DNA from: Persicimonas caeni
GTDB lineage: Bacteria; Myxococcota_A; Bradymonadia; Bradymonadales; Bradymonadaceae
Length of the DNA stretch: 64,000 nucleotides
Direction: 5' to 3'
NCBI RefSeq assembly: GCF_006517175.1
Contig: NZ_CP041186.1
Location: forward strand, 1,116,001-1,180,000
In this document: positions 45,383-53,893 of the stretch, one piece after another
How positions within the stretch are numbered: position 1 is the first letter of the stretch
Layout: each line of letters starts with the position of its first letter
Notes under the pieces: generated by a model
The model's database searches: none
Told to the model about the DNA's origin: nothing
Seen by the model: only the letters and a program-made list of their open reading frames with translations
Made by a program: the position numbers and the translations under genes

Positions 45383-46987
45383 TCAATGCACGATACGCAC
45401 ACTCGCCACGGTGGGGACGAGCTGTGAGCGAAGGTGGAAGCGCAAGTCGACGTGGCCGACGACCTCTGCGTCGTGGCCGGTGATCGGCCCGTCGACATGG
45501 GTCACCCACTCGACCGGGTGCAGCGGGTCGACCTTGCTGCACAACCGGATGCGGTGGGGCGTGCCATCGGCAGCGTCGAAGCCCATCTCGTACTCGATGC
45601 CGTCCTCGGAGAGCAGCCGCACGCGGATCGTTCCGCGCACCTCGGCGTGCTCGACCAGGCCCTCGAGGGTGAGCGTGCCGTCGATATTGCCCTCGAGATC
45701 GCGCGCCAGGCGCCCCACGTTGGGGAACTCGGCTTGCAACGTCAGACGTGCGCGCCCCGCCTTGCCACTCGTGTCGTCTCGCTCGGCGTCCCGCCACTCC
45801 CCTTCGAGCACCTGGCGGAACCCAAAGCCCACGTTTTGCTTGCGGTCCTTGAGGCGTACGCGCGTCTCGGTGTCGAAGCGCGGCGCCCAGCCGTGATCTT
45901 GATACCAACGAATCGTCTCGACGATTCCCTGGCGAAAGTCGGTGTATTTGGCCTTCCAGCCGAGCGCCTTGAGCGCGTCTGCGCCCAGGATATTGTCCTT
46001 CTCCACATAGAACAGCGCGTTGCGGTCGACGCGCGGGCGCAGCGGGCTATGCAGCTCGTACTGGTGCTGGACCCGATTCCACAGCCCGCGCAGCAGCTGC
46101 CGGGCCAGATCGAAGATCCACTCCCGGTCGATCAGCGGCGACAGCGCCGTCCACAGCGCCGTGTTGGGAAACGGCACCAGCGGGCCGACTTCGAGGCCGT
46201 AGGCTTCGGTGATCGAGGTGATCACCTCGCCAAAGCCCAGCGGCGTGTCGTCGGCGACGTTGAAGGTGCGCTCGAACGCCTCCTCGTTGCCCAGCACCCA
46301 CAGCGCGGCGCTGGCCGCGTCTTCGACGTAGCACCAGTTCGTGCGCGGCCCGCCGGTAATCCCCGGAAGGTAAGGCATAAACCCGCGGACCAGCGGCGGA
46401 AGCGTGGCGATGCTCGCCCCCATCTTGGCGCAGTGCGGCCCGTAGATGAGCGCGGGGCGCAGCACCGTCCAATGCGTCTCGCCCGACGTCGAGGCGAGCA
46501 CCTCTTCGCTGTCGATCTTGGTCTGCTCGAAGGCGTTGCTCGCCTCGACGGGGTCGTCTTCGCTGCGCAAGCCCGACTGCGGCCGATAAATCGCCCCGCA
46601 GCTAAAATGAACGAAGTGCTCGAGCCCGGCGCGATCGGCGGCTTCGTACAGCTCGCGGACCAACTCGACGTTGACCCCGGCCAATTCCGGATAACTTTCC
46701 GACAGGCTGACCAACGCAGCGGTGTGCACCACCGCCGCACAGCCGTCGACGAGCGCGTCCAAGTTGGCCGCCGACAGCTCGGCGTAGCGCCAATCGACGT
46801 CCTCGTGGGGGTCAAACAGACCGTGCAGCTCGACCTCGGTGGCCGCCACCCGATCGATGGCGCGCACGCGCAAGCCTGCGTCGAGCGCCTTTCGCACCAC
46901 GTGGCGCCCCACCCCGCCGGCGGCGCCGGTCACCAAGACCAGCGTTCCCGGCTCGAGATTCGTTTTGAGACCCTCTTGCGTACTCAT
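45383..46987 (-). CDS. NAD-dependent epimerase/3-beta-HSD-like protein with extra C-terminal beta domain
   Basis: Predicted 534 aa. Residues 15-~360 are an extended SDR: LVLVTGAAGGVGRHVV (nucleotide-binding GxxGxxG), VVHTAALVS, a Ser near HFSCGAIY, and a TKIDSE segment where the usual YxxxK Tyr is replaced (NAFEQTKIDSE), so the catalytic Tyr is not obvious. The C-terminal ~150 residues (GFGFRQVLEGEWRDAERDD onward) form a beta-rich domain with GTLTLEGLVEHAEVRGTI and EYEMGFDAADG, similar to a domain I recall beside GMC-type sterol oxidases. Possible steroid- or sugar-type substrate; unproven. Likely co-transcribed with the aminomutase gene. Confidence 0.85.
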   Translation of the reverse strand: MSTQEGLKTNLEPGTLVLVTGAAGGVGRHVVRKALDAGLRVRAIDRVAATEVELHGLFDPHEDVDWRYAELSAANLDALVDGCAAVVHTAALVSLSESYPELAGVNVELVRELYEAADRAGLEHFVHFSCGAIYRPQSGLRSEDDPVEASNAFEQTKIDSEEVLASTSGETHWTVLRPALIYGPHCAKMGASIATLPPLVRGFMPYLPGITGGPRTNWCYVEDAASAALWVLGNEEAFERTFNVADDTPLGFGEVITSITEAYGLEVGPLVPFPNTALWTALSPLIDREWIFDLARQLLRGLWNRVQHQYELHSPLRPRVDRNALFYVEKDNILGADALKALGWKAKYTDFRQGIVETIRWYQDHGWAPRFDTETRVRLKDRKQNVGFGFRQVLEGEWRDAERDDTSGKAGRARLTLQAEFPNVGRLARDLEGNIDGTLTLEGLVEHAEVRGTIRVRLLSEDGIEYEMGFDAADGTPHRIRLCSKVDPLHPVEWVTHVDGPITGHDAEVVGHVDLRFHLRSQLVPTVASVRIVH

Positions 46988-47084
46988 GGCGACACCGATT
47001 CCTGTCTATGTCCTGACACTGCGCGATGGCTAGCACAGTAGAACGGCGTTTGTCAGCTTTCGGTGTCGCCATGCTCGGCGTCAA

Positions 47085-48974
47085 TTACAAAGACAGATTT
47101 GGCGCGATGACGTTGTCCAGCGCAGGGTTGAACCGCACGCGCACACTCCCGACACCGGCGAGCGACGACAAATCGACGGTATGGAGCAGATCGTTATTCT
47201 CGATGAGGAGCCTCATGTCGATCGAGACGAGCTGCGCTGCCGAGACCATCAGCAGCGCGTCGTTGCCCGCGATGAGCAGTTCGCCGGCCGATACCAGCGC
47301 CGGAAGATCGATCTGCTGCAATGAGGGGTTTCCAAAAATATGGATGACCCCGTCGACCGTCTCGAGCGACCCGAGATTGTCTAGCGCCACCAGCGATGGG
47401 TTCCCCTCGACGACCAAGCCCTCACCGATGGACTCGAGCTCGTCGAGCCCGGCCAGGCTACGCAGATTGGCGTTGTCGGCGACACCGACGAAGCCGCCGA
47501 CGGAGCGAAGCCCGCTCAAAAACCGAAGGTCGGTGACGTCGTCGGTGTTCTGAACGAAAAGACTCCCGCCGATCTCGACACAACCGTCGGAATTGCCGAT
47601 AGCATCCGCATCACTCGCGCTATTGATGACCACGTCGCCTTCAATGATAGCGCAGGGCTCGTCACCGCCATCATCGCCGTCGCCGTCGTCGACACGCTCG
47701 ACGAGCTTGGCGATGACAGAAAATTGAGCGGCATAGATCGCATCTCCATCAACGGCGACAGCCGCCCCGAAACTGAGGGGCGCGTCCCCGAAGAGAAACG
47801 TCCAGGATTCAGCCCCGCCCGCTGTGTATTTTCGAATATAGGTGCGTTGCCCAGTCGCAGGGTCTTCTCCCCCGAGTGTGGGTCCGGCTTGGAGGGCTAC
47901 ATAGATGTCGGACATTCCCGCCGCGATCGCGTCGGCCGTATCTGCGATTGGGGTCCCGAACTGAGTGGTCCACTGCTCGGCGCCGTCAGCGCCGTAAGTC
48001 CGCACGAAGGCGTCGCGATCGCCCAAATTACTCTGGCCGGAAAGCGCCCCGTCGGTCCATCCGCTCACGTGGACACGTCCCGCGGTCACGGCCACGTCGG
48101 TCGCCAGGTCGTTGGCCGTGCTGCCGAATTGGTCGAGCCAGACGCGTGTCCCGTCGGTGTCGAAGTGAGCCACGAACGCGTCACGGGCGCCCAGATTGCT
48201 CTGGCCGGAGAGCGCCCCGTCGGTCCAACCGCTCACGGACAGGCCGTCATCGTTGATCGCGATGCCGGTCGCCTCGTCGTCGACGTCCGGATCGCCGAAG
48301 CGCGAGCTCCACACGAGGTTGCCATCGAGGTCGAACTTGATGACGAACGCATCGAAGGGCAGCGTCTGCCGGCCAGGTGCGAAAGGACTGCCTGTGGAAC
48401 CGCTTACGTAGATGCCCGTGTCGTCGATGACGGCATCGCTCGGGTCCGTGACCCGTTGATCCGCGAACGCGAATTCTTCGGTCCAGAGCACTGTGCCATC
48501 GTGGGTGTACTTTCGGATGAAGAGCCCAGCTCTCGCCCCCTGCATCGCCGAGGCGAAACCAGCCTCGCCGACGGCATATACACCGGTCGCGTCCACCAAG
48601 ATGGCGTCGACAAACTCGAGCTGGCGCAGGGCGAACGCATCGGACCACAGCTCGTTTCCATCCGCATCGTAGGCGCGAATGAAGGCATCTGGCCCTCGAC
48701 CGACGTCCGGAAAGCCCGGCAGTACGCCTCCCCCGCCGAGCAAGCCGCCGACGTAGACGTTGCCGTCGGCGCCCACCGTCCTAATGCGCGCGTTGGCACC
48801 CGCTTCGATCTGTCGTGTCCACTCGAGTTGCGGCTCATCGCCTGCCGTCTGCGCACTTGCGGCTGTCCTCGACGCTCCGGGGCTCGTGCCCGGTGTGTCA
48901 CCTGGGCTGACATCGCCACATGCGATCGAGCAAACGAATGATAATACGATTGGAAAGAGCAATCGTCTCGTCAT
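47085..48974 (-). CDS. Beta-propeller (SBBP-type) lipoprotein with C-terminal receptor-L/LRR-like domain
   Basis: Predicted 629 aa from ATG 48974 with AAGGGGG 6 nt upstream. Signal LLFPIVLSFVCSIAC ends in the lipobox CSIAC. Residues ~45-400 are propeller-type repeats of the form DAFVRTYGADGAEQW..QFG, two of which share SGWTDGALSGQSNLG exactly. A Gly/Asp linker follows, then a repeat domain like eukaryotic receptor L-domains (LRSVGGFVGVADNANLRSL, EGLVVEGNPSLVALDNLGS, GVIHIFGNPSLQQIDLP). Probably exposed on the cell surface and binding a ligand or another cell; no direct evidence. Confidence 0.88.
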   Translation of the reverse strand: MTRRLLFPIVLSFVCSIACGDVSPGDTPGTSPGASRTAASAQTAGDEPQLEWTRQIEAGANARIRTVGADGNVYVGGLLGGGGVLPGFPDVGRGPDAFIRAYDADGNELWSDAFALRQLEFVDAILVDATGVYAVGEAGFASAMQGARAGLFIRKYTHDGTVLWTEEFAFADQRVTDPSDAVIDDTGIYVSGSTGSPFAPGRQTLPFDAFVIKFDLDGNLVWSSRFGDPDVDDEATGIAINDDGLSVSGWTDGALSGQSNLGARDAFVAHFDTDGTRVWLDQFGSTANDLATDVAVTAGRVHVSGWTDGALSGQSNLGDRDAFVRTYGADGAEQWTTQFGTPIADTADAIAAGMSDIYVALQAGPTLGGEDPATGQRTYIRKYTAGGAESWTFLFGDAPLSFGAAVAVDGDAIYAAQFSVIAKLVERVDDGDGDDGGDEPCAIIEGDVVINSASDADAIGNSDGCVEIGGSLFVQNTDDVTDLRFLSGLRSVGGFVGVADNANLRSLAGLDELESIGEGLVVEGNPSLVALDNLGSLETVDGVIHIFGNPSLQQIDLPALVSAGELLIAGNDALLMVSAAQLVSIDMRLLIENNDLLHTVDLSSLAGVGSVRVRFNPALDNVIAPNLSL

Positions 48975-49308
48975 GAGGTCCCCCTTGTCGATTTGCATCC
49001 CCCACAACTCCGACCAAGTCGGGCCAAACGGCACCCGGCGTCAGTCACCAATACGGGGCCCCTACTCACGAGGAGCTGCGCAATCTACCCTAACCCCTTC
49101 AAGATTAGTCATTTTATGAAGGCATCAAACACTCCTTGAGACGAACACCTGCGCAGTTAGACTCGAGCCCGGGCAATGCGACTCGTCGAGGTTCTTTTCA
49201 AAACGTCGACAAGAGCCCCCTATCTTGCAGCGAGGTTAGGGGGCGTGCTAATCGTCGCCCTTGTCTGAATGCTGTTGATTGAAACACTACATCAAGGAGC
49301 CACACGCC
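48975..49308. other. Divergent region before asnS
   Basis: This 334-bp region lies between the propeller lipoprotein (minus) and asnS (plus). It includes an 8-bp hairpin GCCCCCTA / TAGGGGGC (49215-49222 / 49237-49244) in the asnS leader without a following T-run. No T-box or ORF recognised. Confidence 0.5.
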
Positions 49309-50610
49309 ATGGCCGAACACGTATACATCGAAGACATCGCCGACCACGTAGGCGAGACCGTCACCATCAAAGGGTGGCTCTACAACATGCGCTCGAGCGG
49401 CAAGCTCCACTTCTTGGAGCTTCGCGACGGCACCGGCTTTATGCAGGGCGTCATGTTCAAGGGCGACGTCGATGAGGAGTTGTTCGACAAGACGAATTAC
49501 CTGCGCCAGGAGACGAGCATCATCGTCACCGGCACCGTCAAAGAGGACGAGCGCGCCCCGTTCATCCCCTTCGAGATGGGCATCTCCGATATCGAGGTCG
49601 TCGCTGAGCCGACCCAAGAGTACCCGGTCACCCATAAAGAGCACGGCGTGGCGTTCCTCATGGAGAACCGCCACCTGTGGATGCGCACTCCGCGCCAAGT
49701 CGCGATCATGAAGGTGCGCCACGAGATCATCAAAGCGATCCGTGGCTTCTTCGACGACCGCAAATTCCAGCTCGTCGACGCGCCTATCTTCACCCCGGCG
49801 GCCGTCGAGGGCACCACCACGCTCTTCGAGACCGAATACTTCAGCCAGAAGGCCTACCTGACCCAGTCGGGCCAGCTCTACATGGAGGCCGGCGCGATGG
49901 CCTTCGGCAAGGTCTACTGCTTCGGGCCGACTTTCCGCGCCGAGAAGTCCAAGACTCGCCGTCACCTGACCGAGTTCTGGATGGTCGAGCCGGAGGTCGC
50001 CTATATGGAGCTCGACGAGGACATGGACTTGGCCGAGGCCTTTGTCCAGCACATCGTCAGCCACGTGCTCGAGCACTGCAAAGACGAGCTCGAGACCCTC
50101 GAGCGCGACACCGCGCCCCTCGAGAAGATCGCCCAGCCTTTCCCGCGCATCAGCTACGACGAAGCCGTCGAGATCATCAAAGAGAACGGCGGTGACATCG
50201 AGTACGGCGCCGACTTCGGCGCGCCCGACGAGACCATCCTGGGCGAGCACTTCGACACCCCGGTCATGGTCCACCGCTACCCGGCGGACATCAAAGCGTT
50301 CTACATGCGCAAAGATCCCAACGACGAGACCAAGGCGCTGTGCGTCGACGTGATCGCGCCCGAAGGTTACGGCGAGATCATCGGCGGCGGCGAGCGTGAG
50401 TGGGACGTCGAGAAGCTCGAAAAGTCCATCGAGGAACATAACCTGCCGATGGAAGCGTTCGAATGGTACCTGGACGTTCGCCGCTACGGCTCGGTGCCGC
50501 ACGCCGGCTTCGGTCTGGGCCTCGAGCGGACCGTCGCCTGGATGTGCGGTCTGCACCACGTGCGTGAGACGATCCCGTTCCCCCGCATGATGGACAAGAT
50601 CATCCCGTAA
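49309..50610 (+). CDS. asnS: Asparaginyl-tRNA synthetase
   Basis: Predicted 433 aa from ATG 49309 (AAGGAG 9 nt upstream). Class IIb synthetase: OB-fold anticodon domain ([20 protein letters not shown]), then a catalytic core with [12 protein letters not shown], motif 2 ([20 protein letters not shown]) and motif 3 ([16 protein letters not shown]). The AsnRS form of motif 2 is seen. It charges tRNA-Asn with asparagine. The length is slightly shorter than the usual ~460. The next gene begins 22 nt downstream. Confidence 0.96.
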   Translation: MAEHVYIEDIADHVGETVTIKGWLYNMRSSGKLHFLELRDGTGFMQGVMFKGDVDEELFDKTNYLRQETSIIVTGTVKEDERAPFIPFEMGISDIEVVAEPTQEYPVTHKEHGVAFLMENRHLWMRTPRQVAIMKVRHEIIKAIRGFFDDRKFQLVDAPIFTPAAVEGTTTLFETEYFSQKAYLTQSGQLYMEAGAMAFGKVYCFGPTFRAEKSKTRRHLTEFWMVEPEVAYMELDEDMDLAEAFVQHIVSHVLEHCKDELETLERDTAPLEKIAQPFPRISYDEAVEIIKENGGDIEYGADFGAPDETILGEHFDTPVMVHRYPADIKAFYMRKDPNDETKALCVDVIAPEGYGEIIGGGEREWDVEKLEKSIEEHNLPMEAFEWYLDVRRYGSVPHAGFGLGLERTVAWMCGLHHVRETIPFPRMMDKIIP

Positions 50611-50632
50611 TTCCCGTAGGACCGGTTCAAAC

Positions 50633-51205
50633 GTGTCCGAAGACGGAAAAAAACCATCGGGCTCCTCCGAGAGCCCCGAAGAAGCGCCACAGGATTCACT
50701 GCGCGGCAGCGTCGAGCTGCCGCGCGTGATCCTGGGCAGCGACGACGGCGACCGCGCAGCCCCTCGTAAACGGGTGTTGCCGGGACTGGTCGACGTTCGC
50801 TGGCTGGTCTACCCGGCCTATATCACCTGCTTTATCGCCGGGGGACTGGCCGTCGACTTCGCCATCGAGGGCGGCGAATGGTCGGCCGCGCCCGTGGCGC
50901 TCGCCTGGCTGATGCTCTTCTTCTGGGAGTGGATTTACGGCGTCGCCTACCGCTACCGACGCACCATCCTCAAATACTTCTCCTTTCTGCTCGTCGCCGG
51001 GCTCAGCGCCGGCCTGGCCGCTCTATGCTGGGAACGCGCCGAGCCCCAGCTGGTGGCCACTGCCGCCGAGCTGGTCGACCGCGACCACGCCACCATCCTC
51101 GACTATGCCGCCATCACCACCCTCCTGAGCGGCGCCTTCGTCACGATCCACGTCGTCGTCGCGGGTCGTGGCTATCGCGAGAAAAAAGTGCGTGGTAAAC
51201 CTTGA
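50633..51205 (+). CDS. Uncharacterised four-helix membrane protein
   Basis: Predicted 190 aa from GTG 50633 (weak AGGA upstream). A soluble, Ser/Glu/Asp-rich N-terminus (~50 aa) precedes about four hydrophobic spans (YPAYITCFIAGGLAVDFAI, VALAWLMLFFWEWIYGV, FSFLLVAGLSAGLAALCW, YAAITTLLSGAFVTIHVVV). It sits between asnS and the prepilin peptidase, with spacings of 22 and 3 nt, so it is co-transcribed. I do not recognise a family; an inner-membrane role next to pilus assembly is possible. Confidence 0.8.
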   Translation: MSEDGKKPSGSSESPEEAPQDSLRGSVELPRVILGSDDGDRAAPRKRVLPGLVDVRWLVYPAYITCFIAGGLAVDFAIEGGEWSAAPVALAWLMLFFWEWIYGVAYRYRRTILKYFSFLLVAGLSAGLAALCWERAEPQLVATAAELVDRDHATILDYAAITTLLSGAFVTIHVVVAGRGYREKKVRGKP

Positions 51206-51208
51206 GCC

Positions 51209-52318
51209 ATGAATATTGACGCAATTTACTGGATGGGAGCTGCGTTCGCCTTCGTCTTCGGGGCGGTGGTCGGCAGCTTTTTGAATGTGGTGATCTACCG
51301 CGTGCCCGCCGGCCTGAGCGTGGTCAGCCCGCCCAGCCGCTGTCCGGTCTGCGAGAGCCAGATTCGATGGTACGACAATATCCCGATCATCTCGTGGGCG
51401 CTCCTGCTGCGCGGCAAATGCCGTGACTGCGGCACGCCCATCCCGGCGCGCTATGCGCTCGTCGAGGCGCTGACCGGCGTGTTGACCGCCGCCTTGTGGT
51501 TCAAGGTCGCCCACCCCTTCTTTACGAGCGTCGAGGTCTTCACCCAGACCCCGGCGATCAACTACCTGTTGCCCTTCGGCCTCTACTTCTTCTTTTTGTG
51601 TCTGATGGTCGTCATCACCTTCGTCGACCTCGACCACACGATCATCCCGCACAAGTTCACGCTGCCCGGCATGGCCGTGGGCGTCGCCGTCCCCTTCTTG
51701 TTCAACTGGCTGCTCGAGCCGGGCGCTCTGGCCGACTTCTGGCCGAAGGTGACCGTCTTCGAGAGCGTCGTCGGCCTGATCGCCGGCGGCCTGGCGGTCA
51801 TCGTCATCTTCTACGCCTACTTCGCTCTGCGCGGCATCGCCGGCATCGGCGGCGGCGACGTCACCCTCATGGCGGTCGTGGGTGCGTGGCTCGGCTGGCC
51901 TGCGCTGATCTTCGTCTTCTTCGCCGCCAGCATGCAGGGCACCTTGGCCGCCGTCGCAGCGATGATCTTCGGGGGCAGCAGCCTCCTTCGCGACCACGGC
52001 GAGTTGCTCGCCGACGAAGAGGAGCAGGAATTGCGCGAGGAGGCCGCCGAACGATTCGAAGCCGACACGGTCGCCGAACTCGAAGAGCCGAGCGAACCTG
52101 CTGTAGAATCGCCTGATACAGAATCGCCTGCTGCAGACGAACCGGCCGAGGACGAACCGGCCGAGGACGAGGCGACCGACGAAGACCAGACCGCCAGCCC
52201 CATGGCCGTCCCCTTCGGCCCGTTCATCGCGCTGGCGGCCGTCGAGCACTTCTTCATCGGCGACCTGCTCCCCTCGGCCCTGTCGATGAGTTATCTGTAC
52301 GAATTCGGACACTGGTAA
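51209..52318 (+). CDS. pilD: Prepilin peptidase / leader peptidase (PilD type)
   Basis: Predicted 369 aa. It cleaves and N-methylates type IV prepilins at the inner membrane. It has the zinc-binding CxxC pairs in the N-terminal cytoplasmic loop (CPVCES and CRDCGTP) and both active-site Asp: FVDLDHTIIPHKFTLPG and the GGGDVTLMA loop. About six to eight membrane spans are visible. Unusual is a ~60-residue Glu/Asp/Pro/Ala-rich insert (AADEPAEDEPAEDEATDE) between the GGGD loop and the last span; typical PilD is ~290 aa. It overlaps the kinase start as TAATG. Confidence 0.93.
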   Translation: MNIDAIYWMGAAFAFVFGAVVGSFLNVVIYRVPAGLSVVSPPSRCPVCESQIRWYDNIPIISWALLLRGKCRDCGTPIPARYALVEALTGVLTAALWFKVAHPFFTSVEVFTQTPAINYLLPFGLYFFFLCLMVVITFVDLDHTIIPHKFTLPGMAVGVAVPFLFNWLLEPGALADFWPKVTVFESVVGLIAGGLAVIVIFYAYFALRGIAGIGGGDVTLMAVVGAWLGWPALIFVFFAASMQGTLAAVAAMIFGGSSLLRDHGELLADEEEQELREEAAERFEADTVAELEEPSEPAVESPDTESPAADEPAEDEPAEDEATDEDQTASPMAVPFGPFIALAAVEHFFIGDLLPSALSMSYLYEFGHW

Positions 52319-53444
52319 TGGTCGGCCCGCCCACTCAACGACGAGGCATCCCCGGAGGCCTGCGCGCCCAGCTTTTGATGGGCCTGTGCCTGCTCATCGT
52401 CGCCGCCTTCATTCTGGCCGGCGTCGTCGCCGAGCACGCCATCCAGCGCCAACTGCCCATCGAAGACACCCGCCGTCTGCTCGTCGTCTACCTGGGCCTC
52501 GACGCCCTGTTCATCTTGCTGGTGGGCTACGCCTTTTTGACCTACGTGGTCATGCGCCCCTTGCGCGCCATCGGCGTCGCCAGCGAGCGCGCCGCCCGCG
52601 GCGACCTGGCCAGCCCCATCACGGTCTTGCCCCCAACGAGTTCGGCCAGGTCGGCCGCCAATTCAACGGCATGCTCGACGAGCTTCGCCAAAACCGCGAG
52701 GAGCTCGAAGCCCGCCTCGACGAACTCGACCAGGCCAACAAGCAACTGCGCGAGGCCCAAGACTCGCTCATCCGCTCGGAAAAGCTCGCCAGCGTCGGCC
52801 AACTCGCCGCCGGCGTCGCCCACGAGGTCGGCAACCCCCTGGCCGCCATCTCCGGCTACCTCGAACTCCTCGACGACGGCGACCTCGACGACGACCTCAC
52901 CGCCGACATCCTCCAGCGCTCTCAAAAGGAAGTCGAGCGCATCCGCACCATCATCCGCGACCTGCTCGACTTCAGCCGCGAAGAGGCCGAGCCGGCCATC
53001 GAAGCGGTCGCGCTGCCGCGATGCGTCGAAGAAGCCAAAAACCTCGTCAAAGCCCAACCCAAATCGCGCAACGTCGACATCGTCGACCACACCCCCGCCG
53101 ACCTGCCCCAGGTGCGCGCCGTCGGCTCGCAGGTCGTCCAAATCCTGGTCAACCTCTTGATCAACGCCGTCGACGCGATGGAGGGCGAAGCCGGCGAGAT
53201 CGCCATCACGGCCGAAACCCGCGACGACCAGGTCGCGCTCATCGTCGAAGACAACGGCCCGGGCATCCCCGACGACAAGCTCCAGCGCGTCTTCGACCCG
53301 TTTTTCACGACCAAGGATCCGGGCGAAGGCACCGGCCTGGGCCTGGCGATCTGCCTGCGGATCATGCGCCGGCTGGACGGCGATATCCGCGTGGAGAGTC
53401 GCGAGGGCGAAGGCGCCCGCTTCGAGCTCGTCTTCCAGCGTTGA
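52318..53444 (+). pseudogene. Sensor histidine kinase, frame broken by a 1-base deletion in a C run
   Basis: Frame 1 (from 52318) encodes two membrane spans (GLCLLIVAAFILAGVVAEH and YLGLDALFILLVGYAFLT) and the HAMP start (RPLRAIGVASERAARGDLAS). Frame 2 takes over at 52635 with NEFGQVGRQFNGMLDEL, a coiled coil and a full kinase: SVGQLAAGVAHEVGNPLAAI (phospho-His), LVNLLINAVDAM, VEDNGPGIPD and EGTGLGLAICLRI. Joining needs one extra base in CCCCC at 52630-52634. This is either a sequencing error or a real mutation; the downstream kinase looks intact. A sigma-54 NtrC-type regulator 4.7 kb downstream could be its partner. Confidence 0.85.
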
Positions 53445-53490
53445 TGCTCTGGCCAGATGTTGGGGGCTGTTGCGAGGGGCGCTGGCATTC

Positions 53491-53560
53491 GGAGGCAGCG
53501 CTTCCAGCGCTGGTCGCAGGACCGTACGGTCTTGCTACGAGGGCAAGATGCCCTGCCTCC
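53491..53560. repeat. 70-bp nested palindromic element
   Basis: The ends GGAGGCAG (53491-53498) and CTGCCTCC (53553-53560) are inverted. Inside lie the stem AGCGCT-TCC-AGCGCT, the palindrome GACCGTACGGTC (53520-53531) and AGGGCA-AGA-TGCCCT (53540-53554). No ORF is associated. Resembles a REP-type dispersed element. Confidence 0.75.
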
Positions 53561-53593
53561 AAAGGTGTTTGCGACAGCCTCTCTGTCCCGCCC

Positions 53594-53893
53594 GGTGAAT
53601 CAGCCTGTGCAGCTAACCGAGGCGCCCAACTCCTCGAAGACCCCGGCGGGTTCACCCCGCCGGTGAACGAGCCTGTGCAGCTAAGCCGAGGCGCCCAACT
53701 CCCCGAAGACCCCGGCGGGTTCACCCCGCCGGTGAACGAGCCTGTGCAGCTAACCGAGGCGCCCAACTCCCCGAAGACCCCGGCGGGTTCACCCCGCCCG
53801 GTGAACGAGCCTGTGCAGCTAAACCGAGGCGCCCAACTCCCCGAAGACCCCGGCGGGTTCACCCCGCCCGGTGAATCAGCCTGTGCAGCTAAC
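53594..53893. repeat. Tandem array of ~69-bp palindromic units
   Basis: Four full units start at 53594, 53662, 53731 and 53800 (68, 69, 69 and 70 bp), with a partial fifth at 53870. Each has GCCTGTGCAGCTAA, GAGGCGCCCAACTCC and the hairpin CCGGCGGG-TTCAC-CCCGCCGG; units 3 and 4 have one extra C in it. Open frames on both strands cross it only as repeats of 23 residues and break where the unit length changes. Confidence 0.92.

Noticed and set aside
49215-49244. Transcription terminator or T-box before asnS
   Set aside because: The 8-bp hairpin has no following T-run and no specifier or T-box sequence was seen; kept only as an intergenic note.
52318-53160. Programmed -1 ribosomal frameshift in the kinase
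   Set aside because: CCCCC lacks a standard X XXY YYZ heptamer and no stimulating structure was apparent; a homopolymer deletion or sequencing error is simpler.
53594-53893. Possible CRISPR array
   Set aside because: Units are contiguous, no spacers, and the differences are single-base indels inside the unit; no cas genes nearby.
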